Assembly (NCBI GenBank): GCA_945643635.1 | Contig: CALZFC010000027.1 | Span: 2,589,501 to 2,653,500, forward strand | DNA from: Allodiplogaster sudhausi | Lineage: Eukaryota > Nematoda > Chromadorea > Rhabditida > Diplogasteridae | DNA length: 64,000 nucleotides | Reading direction: 5' to 3' | Shown: positions 12,401 to 23,420 of the stretch, piece after piece | Layout: each line of letters starts with the position of its first letter | Numbering within the stretch: the first letter of the stretch is position 1 | Translations under genes and position numbers: made by a program | Notes under the pieces: generated by a model | What the model was told of the DNA's origin: nothing | Seen by the model: only the letters and a program-made list of their open reading frames with translations | Databases searched by the model: none

Positions 12401-13551
12401 ATGCATATAGGTTCTCTTCAAATGGCTCTCCAACAATTGTCGCCAGAGATGCTCAGCAGCAGTCGACAATGGGCTCGTACATTCTCTCCTTCCGAGACAT
12501 CCTCGAGATGAACGACCACTACGGATGCAGATGTAAGTTGCATTATTTTTTTGCTGCTGCAATCCTTGTCGTGGGCATTGGAGAGAAACGCAGAAAGAGA
12601 GAAGAGAAACTAGAGAGGGTTTAGCACGATGCAACGGCTACTCCACGACTTGCTACAACGGCGGCTTCCCGCATCCTCGCAACTGCAACATTTGTCTCTG
12701 CCCACTCGGATTCGCAGGCACCAACTGCGCTCAGCGGGTATGGAAATAAGAAAGCCTGCCTGGTGACCATTAAAACTCTTAATATTTATCTTATATGGTA
12801 GATACTTCGACGACATTTTTACAGTCTATTGATGTAATAAATAAAAGTTTAAATAATCTTTAGCCGGCCGGGTGTGGCCAGACCTTCTCCACCACCACCA
12901 GCGGTGGCTCTTTCAGTGGCACCGTCGGCGACACTTCCACGACCGTCTACGATGACTTTACCAGCTACTGCGTCTATTGGATTCAAGTAAGTGCTTTCTC
13001 TGTTAAAAGAAAAAGTGTAAGAAAAAGTAAATTAAACGATGCTTGTAGGATGCATAGATTTTTGTAAGTACTTGTTGATTCTGATTATCGTGCAAGATAT
13101 ATGTATGTATGTACATACATACAAGGTTCTAACAAGCAGGCGCCGGTCGGGATGCGTGTAAAGGCAACGTTGTCCATCTTCAATACGAGTCACTGCGTCG
13201 CTGGCTGCACGTTCGGAGGAATCGAATTCAAGCAGCAGCCAACGCTTACTGGACCGCGGTTCGTTTTCTTCCGTTCACATCTCCCTTTAAAAGAACTCAA
13301 GAAAATGCATTATCGCCCTATACTTACCGCTATTTCTTTTCTTTTGCTGATTGTACTGCAATTTCAAAGTTGCATGGAAATGAAAAGGGGAGAATCAAAT
13401 CGTAGCATTTTACGAGTAACTTACTTCTTGAAGATTCTGCTGTAACAGCGACGTGAACAAAGTCGTGTACTCGAACTCGAATCTTATGCCCATCATTGTC
13501 TTCCGTCGCTACAACTACATACAGTTCGGAATAACTTACGTCGCAATCTAG
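9494..13551 (+). CDS. Astacin gene A: secreted zinc metalloprotease (astacin-EGF-CUB)
   Basis: Thirteen exons join in phase to about 496 aa: 9494-9583, 10016-10147, 10272-10387, 10452-10612, 10709-10806, 10862-10954, 11055-11159, 11282-11382, 12411-12532, 12625-12737, 12864-12986, 13140-13258, 13434-13551. Signal peptide residues 1-17 ([13 protein letters not shown]); pro-region with LYGGDIILT, the aspartate-switch-like motif of astacin zymogens; basic GGRARRQAF before the catalytic domain. Zinc motif HEIGHALGYYHEQARHDR (His236, His240, His246; catalytic Glu237) and Met-turn GGVMQY. A Cys-rich EGF-like exon and a three-exon CUB domain follow. Predicted to be secreted and cleave extracellular matrix, cuticle or food protein; the substrate is unknown. 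Intron 1 holds a MITE. Intron 3 uses a GC donor (10388). Intron 8 is unusually long (1.03 kb). The exon-3 acceptor is the least certain site. Confidence 0.88.
9677..9953. mobile_element. TTAA-flanked MITE (piggyBac-like) in intron 1 of gene A
   Basis: A 277-bp non-coding element bounded by TTAA at 9673-9676 and 9954-9957. The left end reads AGGAAGTATCCGGTGAATAA; the inverted right end reads AGGAGGTATCCGAGGAATAA. A second, inverted copy lies at 29447-29715. TTAA duplication is the hallmark of piggyBac-type transposons. No transposase is present. It sits inside an intron and does not disturb the splice sites. Confidence 0.8.
11383..12410 (+). other. Long intron 8 of gene A
   Basis: Intron 8 is 136-149 bp in genes B, C and D but 1028 bp here. 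The extra DNA has no inverted termini that I can see and no conserved protein. Short open frames (for example 11471-11630, 11871-12092) have no recognised motif. It may be an old insertion or expansion. Confidence 0.5.
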
Positions 13552-14059
13552 GTGCGAGCGGCTACGGACGCCGTGCTGCGAACATTCACAGAATCCTGAA
13601 GATGAATAGAATTCTCTCAAATTCACTTACGTATGCTTAGTGAGCATTTAAATTTTATATCACATGACCCCTTTGCTTGAAACCAAGACTACTTTTCAAT
13701 GCAAGGAACTTGAAATAGTGACCGAATTTGCATTTATAAGTGTATTCACATTCATTCATTAGATGTCGATAAATATGCAGTATTACCGTATTCCATCCTG
13801 GCAAACATAAGCGATGGAATGGGTAGCGATTGATGTTGGGTTTTTCCTGGAGGCCTTGTAGGCGCAGATGTGGGAGCACAAATTGAGCATGGCATTCGGC
13901 ACGGCAGCCGCTCGGATCATATATTCGTGACATGGATTGAATTAAATGGACATACCACAACCGTTTCGGAGATGAGATGAAAAATACCACTGAGTTCCAA
14001 AGGAAAAAAAATGTGAATGGACGTGGATAATTTAAAAAGGGTACGAGCTCGAGTTCAAC
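13552..14059. other. 3' flank of gene A
   Basis: No gene recognised. The minus-strand open frame at 13655-14080 lacks conserved features and splice partners. Confidence 0.35.
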
Positions 14060-15350
14060 ATGAATGAGCCTCCAAGGCAAATGTCATCCATCCCCCGCCC
14101 TCTATTCAGCGTCCATGACCTCCACCACAGGTTAGGGCGCGAGTTCAAGGTGGAAGAGCCTACGGGTTTCTCTCTACATCTCTTCCAATCTCGCTTTCTC
14201 TCCTCTCCTCTTCTCTGCTCCCCCCCCCCCCCGACTTTCCTCCATATCTGTACATTTCATGGCTGCCCACCGTTGAAAATTCGCGTGTGAAACTGTTGTA
14301 CGTCATATGTTTCTAATTCCATTAGAAATGTTGTTTGATTAATCCATCTATTTCTAGCTTACTCCTTCAACCAAATTCCTTCTTTAGTGTTTTGCTTTCT
14401 GTATTTACTATCCATGACGGACTATTTTCTTTTCAAATCTTTCTTTTTAATTTCCATCTCGCTCTCAGGATTCTCCACGTGTTTATTTTCTTGCTTTACA
14501 TATTTCACCATATTATTTCATATTTCTTGACATTACTTCAATCGCTATATACTCTACTTATCTACGTATCTTTTCTATAATTTGATGCTTAAAGTGACGA
14601 TATAATTCGCTTAGTTTAAGTTTCGTCATAATACTTATTGTTATTTTTCTAGTTTGGTTTCGCCCAGTGAGGGCTTCGTTTCTCATTTGGAAGCTTCTCG
14701 GTTGCCTTACATCCATCCCTCGACATCATCGCTTCGCCCGGACCAGTAAGGTTAATCATGTTGTCTTAGAGTCATTCAAGTCAGAGTGTTTCGAAACAAA
14801 CTTCATCTTCATTGTAAACCTGTTGAACGGTCAATTGATAGCTCTTTGTTGCCGAATCCAGAGCATTCTTCCATAACGGACAACGATGCTAATAAGGGTA
14901 GAGTCCCCAGCCTTATGGGCAAGATTAAGCCAGTCAATGTCAAGTCCAGAGGTGGGCTCTTCACTCAGTATGGGCCCGCTACTTCGTCATATCATAAGCA
15001 TTGCCATTGCTATTTCATGGAAATCAATAGAAATGCGCAAACGACTAAGCTTTTGACAATAATCCTGACAGATTTGGAGAGAACTGAAGTCGCTGGAGTA
15101 TGAAGGTCCTCTGGTGTCGGGGAGAGCATGGCTCCTCGTTGTTGAGAGGGATGTGGATGAAACTGGATCGGGACAATTAAAGCAGGGAGCCGGCCCAAGA
15201 ACAGATGGTGACAAAGCTAACATTGAGTAATTGCGGTATGTTCTGGACAGAGAGATATGTAGGTTCTTGGCTGGATATGCAAGGAGAGAGAGGTAAAATG
15301 AAAAGAGAAAAAAGGGTATAGAGTACCAAGAGATGGATAAATGCAGTAAT
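14060..15350. repeat. Degenerate dispersed repeat, copy 1
   Basis: This shares several ordered blocks with 19830-20520 and 59640-60225: a CATCTCTTCCAATC(T/A)CGCT tract, TCCTCCATAT, a block around GACAGT/GACAAT beside AAG, and a CATCGGGGAGAGC-like block near the end. It contains a C12 run at 14221-14232. The open frame at 14786-15103 (for example GRVPSLMGKIKPVN) is not recognised. It looks like an old, eroded mobile element or gene relic of unknown type. Confidence 0.4.
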
Positions 15351-15690
15351 CAAACCCGTCCTCCCACATCTTCGATTAGAAGGCCACCAGGTATTGAATT
15401 CTTTTAAATTTTAGAATCTTACAATGAATTCTGTGCTGCTTTCTCTCAAAATGAACCAGAGGTGGAATGACAACTTGTTCATCTTGATGTGGGAATAATA
15501 TATATTTATCGACATCAAAGAAATGAATGTTATGACAATTGGAAATGCAAATTAAGTTATTATTAGGTTCCTTGCATTTGTGGTTTTCTCTGCGCTAATG
15601 AAATGAAATGGTAAGTAATCACGTGTGAATCGGAGAGATTTCTATTCTCTACACGATTCGGTGAATGCACAAAGCAAGCTCCAGTCTCAT

Positions 15691-18487
15691 CTAGAATGCC
15701 TGATAAGTTATTCCGAACTGGAAGTTGTAGTAGCGACGGTAGATGATGATAGGCATAAAGTTCGAGTTCGAGTAGACGATTCTGCCCACATCCCCGTTAC
15801 AGCAGTATCTTCAAGAGGTATGTTATGCATAGGTTGCTACGGTTTGAACATTCTCGCTTTCATTTCATTCACAGAAAGAAAAGGGAAAGGTTTTTGGTTA
15901 TAATCATTTTTCGGGAGCGCAGAACAGCTTGAAGTGTAAATATTGGGAAACGAACCTTGGTCCAGTCAAAGTTGGCTGTCGCTTCAATTCGACTCCTCCG
16001 TAGACGCACCCCTCGTAGCAGTGATTTCCTTTGAAGACGGACAACGTTGCCTTCACGCGCATTCCGGCAGGCACCTGTTCTTATTCGTTAACGGGAAAGC
16101 CTCATTACATTGTATGTGAAAACTACACTCACATAAATTGCTATTGCTTACAACTCATTGAATAATGACAGCACTGACTTGAATCCAGTAGGTGCAGAAG
16201 TTAAAGTCGTCGTTGACGGTCGTGGAAGTGTCCCCCAGGGTGGAATTGAAATAGGCAGCGGTGGTCGTGGCAGAGAGGATCTGGCCACACCCGGGCGGCT
16301 GCCATCAGATTATTTTTTTTCATTCGAACAATAAGAATGTGTGAAGGTTCTCGACAAACGAGGCAGGTAACGGAGGATGAATGAAAGGTGTTTTAATTTG
16401 GACCAGACAGGCTTTCGCAATTATTCTCATTTCCTTACCCGCTGTGCGCAGTTGGTGCCTCCGAATCCGAGTGGGCAGATACAAGTGCTGCAGTTGCGAG
16501 GATGCATGAAGCCGCCGTGGTAGCAAGTCGTTGTGACACCGTTGCAGCGGGCTAAACTCTCTCTATATTTCCACTCACTTTGTATCTCACTAACTATTTC
16601 CCGCTCCAGTTTCTCTTCTCCCCGTCTATTTTACTCTCCTTCTATGCCCATGGCAAAGAAGAAGACAACGAACAATGGCATCCGTAGTGGTCGTTCATCT
16701 CGAGGATGTCTCGGAAGGAGAGAATGTCCGAGCCCATCGTCGACTGCTGCTGGAAGTCTTTGGCCACAATTGTTGGTTCGCCGTTCGCAGAGAATCTGCA
16801 AGTTTTTAGTCTATCATTTATAATGATATACGAATAAATAATTTCTATTCCGAACTTTGTTTTTGGAATTCTTCTCATCTTCGATTTCTAACTGTTCAGA
16901 TATGCATGTAGATAAGTGAGGAAAGCCACTGACGCTGATCCCTGGTACTGCATGATTCCTCCGTAGTCGTACGGTCTACCGTAGTTGTAATTCGTCTCTG
17001 GTGTCTCCTTGTCGAATTGGCTGGCTGCACCACTCTACAACGTAACTCTCGTCATATCTCGGAGAAAGAGGGGTAATGATAGAGAAATAGAGGGCAGGGA
17101 GATAGGGAGGGCGAGAGCGAATGAAAGGCCCTGAATGACCATAAGAATGATGACCAACCTTGATGTTCGCTAGCTGAATGTACACATGGTTGTCTCGGTC
17201 GTGTCTCGCTTGTTCGTGATGGTACCGAGTGCGTGTCAGATCTCGTGCAGGGCAGTTCCCACCTGGGCAGAAAGAGGTCAACAGGGTCTATCGAGGTAGA
17301 CCCGGCCCCAGTGGTTACAATTCTCTAGGTCATCCTTCTATCTGGCACCTACAGAGTCACATCCGGTATCGAGTGACAGGCCCTGCGAAGCCCAACCCGT
17401 ACGGCCGACGTAGGACCAGCACCCACCGCCCTTTGTGATCATCACCTGAATCAACAGATATCAGAGAACGAAGGAAAGATAAATAGAAGCGAGCGACCTT
17501 GTTTGACGCAGTAGTGCTCTCGTAGAAGTTGATGCAAGTGTTGTCACTCCACTGCTTGATTGCCTTCCGAGCGACAGTCTCGGCATGAGTTCCCTCTGTG
17601 AATGAGAGGGTGGAGAGTAGAATACATTAAGTGATAGAGGGACTGAATGAATGTGGGCGAGAGAAAAGATGAAAAGATAGATGTTCTGACTAGTTAGGCT
17701 ATCAAAGTAGTAGTAGAAGCCACTGCTCCAGATGGTTGTGGGGTAAAGATCGTCTCGGTATGCTTGACGGCGAGCTCTTCCGCCTTCGCTCCCTTCAGTG
17801 CCGTTTCTCTTCTCGCCCGACGATATGATAAAGTCCGTCTGATCTCTGTGAAGCAGAGGAACTTAAGATCACCTGGCAACCGATTGGGAGAGAGGGATTG
17901 CCGGACTTGGTCAGGATGATATCTCCTCCGTAAAGGCCGGCTGCGACTCCTGCCTTCTCGTTAATGCTCACGATGTTATCTCCCGTCTCCAGAAGAACCT
18001 TACGCTCTCGATTCTTCTCGTCCTTCAACACTTTTTTTTTGGCTTCCGCATATATTTATTTCTTCGCATACATTACTAGAACATGTTAATGCAACTATTT
18101 AGAAAGAGAAAAACACATCTGTGTCTTCAAAATTAACTTGACGCACCTTTACAACTTCGTCGATGACAGCGCGATCTTCTTGCGTCCACTTTCCTTCTTG
18201 CTCCTGGATCTCCTCTTCTGCCCTCTTGCCAATCACGACCATCTTCTCTCGCATGTAAGCGATTTCTTCGTTCCTTCGCTTCAAAGTTAAAAAGGGTGTG
18301 AGTTCATTTTGAGAGATATCAACACAGTATTAAGGGAGGGGTACCATTCTAAAATTTTAAAGAATACAATAAGAATTCAATGAATTTAGAATTTAACCGT
18401 GTTTTCATCGTCTTGAGATTTGGCAGGGTTTGGAAAACCGAGAGCCAGCAAAGGCAGGAGGAGTAGGAGCAGCCAGACCGACGACAT
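15691..18487 (-). pseudogene. Astacin pseudogene B, broken in the zinc-binding motif
   Basis: All 13 exons of the family are present with good splice sites: 18487-18398, 18278-18147, 18022-17907, 17845-17691, 17595-17498, 17445-17353, 17262-17158, 17034-16934, 16795-16674, 16551-16439, 16299-16179, 16074-15956, 15808-15691. In exon 7 the codon after HEI is TGA (GGA in gene D), so the HExxH motif reads HEI-stop-H. Five codons on, one base is missing (GGTAC against GGTTAC or GGCTAC), shifting the frame before the third zinc ligand. Exon 11 (CUB) has one extra base, 121 nt against 120. Signal peptide, pro-region motif LYGGDIILT and the EGF exon remain intact. Even with readthrough it could not make an active protease. 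A secreted N-terminal half is formally possible. Confidence 0.85.
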
Positions 18488-19000
18488 CTCTTGTGCAATC
18501 CACTCATGCTCCCGCCTTTTAAGTTAACACTCAGGTGAGAGAGAGGGAAATAATCTGTGATCTACTCATGGAATGATGTCTTCCGCATAGTTCAAAACAA
18601 CTTTTTCATATTTCAAGCGGTCTGTGGCCTTTATTAGCGGACACTACGAATACGGAAGAATTGTAAAAGAGTAGGATGAGAGAGAGAGAGGAAGAAAGAT
18701 TGATAGAGAGAGATTGGGAGAGGGTGGCAGTGAGAGAGAGAGAATGAGGGATAGAGAGATTGAGCGAAAGAGAGACAGTGAGATTGAGTGAGAGAGAGAG
18801 AAGAAAGAAAGAAAGATGGCAAACACATTGGATATTACAAAATGACATAACAGGGCGTGTCATAAATCGGATTACTAAAAATGATGTGTTCTCGTCATGA
18901 TTATATTGAAAACAGGAAGATGAATTTTGAAAGCTCATTGGCTTATTTCTTTGGCATATGCTCATATGTGTACATCCTGGATAATAGTGAGCTGAACAAT
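18488..19000 (-). promoter_or_regulatory. Conserved 5' flank of astacin pseudogene B
   Basis: On the minus strand this repeats the blocks seen before A, C and D: GTGTTAACTTAAAAGGCG near 18515-18532, the GTCCGCTAATAAAG block near 18630-18645, and a (GA/CT)n tract between. An upstream out-of-frame ATG lies at 18507, 20 bases before the start codon. Confidence 0.4.
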
Positions 19001-19829
19001 ATGTAGACGGTCTCTTCTGCGTTTCAATTCAATGAATTTCAAAGCAATTCTTATGATTGTAACCCACTTCCTCATATTTTAACTATGGCGACAAAAAATG
19101 CTTTCCAATAAAAAAAACAATATGCGTGGTCAAATCTTTCCAATAAAAAACGCAATTTGCGTACCAACACGTCTGTGAATTTGTAGGGCATTTCAAACGA
19201 ATAGTATGCTTTCATACATTCAAAAGAGATATTTTGCCGCCTTGATGTTTTTGAACAGGATTTCACACGGCTTCACGAGGAAATGTCAATTTTACATGCA
19301 TATCAACAGCAACGAGTACAACTAAAATATTCCCACACTTAGATTGTATGCACATTGCGTTTATTCACAATCACAGTCGATACACTGCATACTTGTAATA
19401 TTTTAAATCACAACCCGCCCGGATTGGTTTCAGGCGATTCTCTTTCTTTGCTCGAGTGTTCATTCCTGGCTTAGAACCAAATTTTTCTGGACCAACGGAT
19501 TGTACTACGGATATGGATCACGGATAGTAATTATTACAGATATAGTCTCTAAGTACGGATAGATCCCACTCAAGGTGAGAGTGCGTGCAGTCCGTTGTTT
19601 ACATACATCTGTTACCAGTCTATTTGGCCCTTCTGCTGTAAAGAGAGCGTATGAAATAGAAGGGTGGCTAAAAGCTACAGTAAAAATTTGGCTGTGCCAT
19701 ATTTACGTGCGTTTAACTTTGTAAAAAGTGTACAAATGGTTCAAGCTTACTAGAACTATGTTTTGGACTGATGTGAAAAGATCTAGGTTCATCAAACCAC
19801 ATTTTAATGCTAACTGGTCCTTTAAACAA
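19001..19829. other. Intergenic DNA upstream of B
   Basis: AT-rich. The part near 19080-19270 has A-run/TATGCGTGGTCAA blocks also found in the C-D spacer (about 24000-24180), so the duplicated astacin unit extends at least this far upstream. No coding exon seen. Confidence 0.4.
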
Positions 19830-20520
19830 CGAACAAGAAAACTCTCCCTCTCACTCTCCCACTATGCCACTTTCTTTCTCTAGCACTCTATTCAGGTCCT
19901 GCATCTCGGTTTTTCCTTCTCTCTGCATCTCTTCCAATCTCGCTTTCTTTCATCTTCGTATCACTCTTCTCTTCTCGTATTCAGACTTTCCTCCATATGC
20001 TACTTAAATACATATGCACTGAAGGTCTCATGTCTGCACACCATTGTTGCATGGAACTCAAAGAAATGCGCCAAAAGGCCTTGGCTTTTGACAGTGGTCT
20101 TCAAAGTAGAACCATGATAACAAAAATAATTTATGTAGATGGATGCGGGGTGAAGCGAAAGACGTCGGAGGAGCAAGTTCGTTAGGCATCGGGGAGAGCG
20201 TGGCTCCAGGCCAGTTTGATCGTTTTTGAGGGCGATGACAAATGGTACGTAAGAATGAAAGCAGCGATCCGGCTCAAGGACAGCGGGGACAGAGCTAACT
20301 TAGGCGTAATTGCTGTGCATGTATTCTGGACGGTGAAATGGATTCTTGGGCGGATATTCAGAGGAAGAGTGGAAAGATGAATTAAGAAAATCAAGGGAAA
20401 GATATAGTGAAAAGAGGTGCATGCATGCACTAATCAACATCATCCCACTTCTGCGCCAAGAAGGCCACCAGGCACGACCCCCTTCAACCGCCTCCCTTCC
20501 TTCGTTTCTGGCAAGTTGTT
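19830..20520. repeat. Degenerate dispersed repeat, copy 2
   Basis: Shares ordered blocks with 14060-15350 and 59640-60225, including the CATCTCTTCCAATCTCGCTT tract and GCATCGGGGAGAGCGTGGCT. No intact open frame of note. Nature unknown. Confidence 0.4.
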
Positions 20521-20614
20521 CTTCTAGATTCGGATAAATATATATATTTATCGATATCAAATTAATGCATGACGACACAAAGAATAGTCGTAAGGCATTC
20601 GCAGCTGCTCTCTA

Positions 20615-23420
20615 CTAGACCGCGACGTAAGTTATTCCGAATTTGATGTTGTAGTAGCGACGGTAGACAACGACAGCCATAAGATTCGAATTCGAGTAGA
20701 CGATTCTGCCCGCATCCGAGTTACAACAGAATCTTCAAGAAGTAAGTTACTCATATGGTGCCTACGGGGCGAGCCAGCCCCTTTCCTTTTAAAGCAACCT
20801 TTGCATTATTTCTCGAGAAGTACAACAACAGAAAGAAAAGAAAATTTTTGGTGATTATCCTTTTTCTAGTGTTCAACTGCATGGTATCTGAAAGGAAGAA
20901 AAACAACCTTGGTCCAGTCAGAGTTGGCTGTCGCTTCATTTCGATGCCTCCGTAGGTGCAGCCATCGATGCAGTGATAGGTATCGAAAGTAGACAACGTT
21001 GCCTTCACGCGCATCCCAGCAGGCGCCTACTCTTTTTCTTTTAGGCAAAAACCTTGACTTTCATTAGTTTGTATGATAATATGCATCAATATATATATTC
21101 CTTTACAAATATCTCCTTTACTTGAGAAAGTACTGACTTGAATCCAGTAGGTGCAGAAGGTGAAGTCATCGTTGACGGTGGTGGTAGTGTCACCCACGGT
21201 GCCAGTGAAGGAACCGGCGGTGGTCGTGGCGGAGAGGGTCTGGCCACACCCGTCCGGCTGTCATCAGATTATTTACTTATTTTTTCATTCCATCAACAAG
21301 ATCGTTAAAATGTTGACCAGACAAACTTTTTCAATTCTTTACCCGCTGAGCGCAGTTGGTGCCTGAGAATCCTTGTGGGCACAGACAAGTACTGCAATTG
21401 CGAGGGTGCGGGAAGCCGCCGTTGTAACAAGTCGTGGTGAAGCCGTTGCAGCGTGCTAAACTCTCTATCTTTCTTCCTCTCTCTCTCTTTATATCTATCT
21501 CACTATTTCTATTTATCCATTCCACTCTCTCTTTCTCTCTTACTCTTTTCTCATCTCCCCTTCTACTTTCCTCTCCTTATATGTCCACTGCAAGGATTGC
21601 GAGGAGCAAGAATATAACTAACAATGGCATCCGTAGTGGTCGTTCATCTCGAGGATGTCACGGAAGGAGAGAATGTCCGAGCCCATCGTCGACTGCTGCT
21701 GGAAATCGTTGGCCACAATTGTTGGTGAGGAGCCGTCGTAGGAGAATCTGCATATTGGTATTCTCTCTTACTTATAATTTAAAAAGATGAACGAATATAT
21801 AGAAAATAATTTTTTGAATTGCCCCGTTTTCTTCTCGTCTTCCAATTCAAACTACAATATGTCGAGAAACAAGTGAAGGAAACCACGGACGCTGTAGCAG
21901 AGTACTGCATGATACCGCCATAGTCGTACGCTCTACCGTAGTTGTAGTTCGTCGCTGTCGTCTCCTTGTCGAATTGGCTTTCTGATCCACTCTACAATGG
22001 AGCTCTTCTCACATCTTATAGAGAGAAGGGTAGTGAATGAGAAATGGAGGAGAGGGAGAAAATGAGGGTTAGAGGAAGTGAAAGGGTCCAGGGATATCCA
22101 ACCTCGATGTTCTCCAACTGGATGTACACATAGCTGTCTCTGTCGTGTCTGCTTTGTTCGTGATGGTAGCCGAGAGCGTGTCCGAGCTCGTGCAGTGCGG
22201 TTCCCACCTAACATATGCAGAATGAATTCAAATATATCAGGGTGGGGTTACCCCTTTCCCGGTGGATACAACTCTCTAGGTCACCCTTCTATCTGGCACC
22301 CACAGATTCACATCCGCTATCGAGTGAGAGGCTCTGCGTAGCCCATCCCGTACGACCGACGTACGACCAGCATCCGCCGTCCTTTGTAATCATCACCTGA
22401 AGAAGCTGAGATAGCAGAACAAAGAAAAGAGAAATAGAAGCGAGCGACCTTGTTCGCAGCAGTAGAGCTCTCGTAGAAGTTGATGCAAGTGTTGTCACTC
22501 CACTGCTTGATTGCCTTCCGAACGACAGTCTCGACGCGAGTTCCCTCTGTGAATGAGAGAATATAGAGTATATTATTTAGGGACAAAGAAATAAAGATAT
22601 GAGATTAAAAGATTCTCTGACTAGTTAGACTATCAAAGTAGTAGTAGAAGCCACTGCTCCAGATGGTGTTGGGATAGCGACTGTCTCGGTATGCTTGTCG
22701 GCGAGCTCTTCCGCCTTCGCTCACTTCAACTCCTTTTCCCTCTTGTTGAGAAACGACCAAATCCGTCTGTTCTCTGTGAAGGAGAGGAACTTCAGATCTT
22801 CTGGCAACTGCTTGGGTGAGAAGGAGAACCGTGCCTGGTCAGGACGATATCTCCTTCGTAAAGGCCGGCTGCGACTCCTGCCTTCCTGTTGACGCTCACC
22901 AAATTATCTCCGGTCTCCAAAATCACCCTTCGCTCTCGCTTCTTCTCTTTCTTCAACACATCATGTTTTATTTTCTTTAACTTCTTTCTTCTTAACATAT
23001 CTTAGAAGAATATCTGAATAAAATCATATAGAAAGGGGAAAACATTTACGTATGTCTTTAAAAATTAAGCTTGATGTACCTTGACAAAGTCGGCGATAGC
23101 AGCGCGATCAGCTTCAGACAACTTTTCTTCTTGCTTCTTGATGTCATCTCGCACCTTCTTGCCAATCAACGCCATCTTCTCTCGCATGTAAGCCATGTCT
23201 TCGTTCCTGCGCTTCAAAATGAAAGAGAGAATAAGTCCATTTTGAGAGAAATCATCACATAATTCAAAGAGTGATATTCTAAAATTTTAAAGGCATACAA
23301 TAATAATTCAATATATTTAGAAATAAACCGTTTTTCATCGTCTTGAGATTTAGCAGGACTCGGAAGACCGAGTGCCAGCAAAGGCAGAAGCAGTAGTAGG
23401 AGCACCCAGACCGACGACAT
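20615..23420 (-). CDS. Astacin gene C: secreted zinc metalloprotease (astacin-EGF-CUB)
   Basis: Thirteen in-phase exons, about 492 aa: 23420-23329, 23206-23080, 22950-22835, 22773-22622, 22546-22449, 22396-22304, 22207-22103, 21991-21891, 21747-21623, 21455-21343, 21257-21138, 21026-20908, 20732-20615. Signal peptide [14 protein letters not shown]; helical pro-region; LYEGDIVLT aspartate-switch-like motif; zinc motif [18 protein letters not shown] (His232, His236, His242; Glu233); Met-turn GGIMQY; EGF-like exon 10 ([15 protein letters not shown]); CUB from exons 11-13 with a closing TYVAV. Exon 1 ends one base short of the A/B/D pattern and exon 2 uses an acceptor 5 nt further in, which restores the frame. 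Intron 3 has a GC donor (22834). It is divergently arranged with D and very close to it in sequence. Expected location: secreted. Substrate unknown. Confidence 0.9.
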
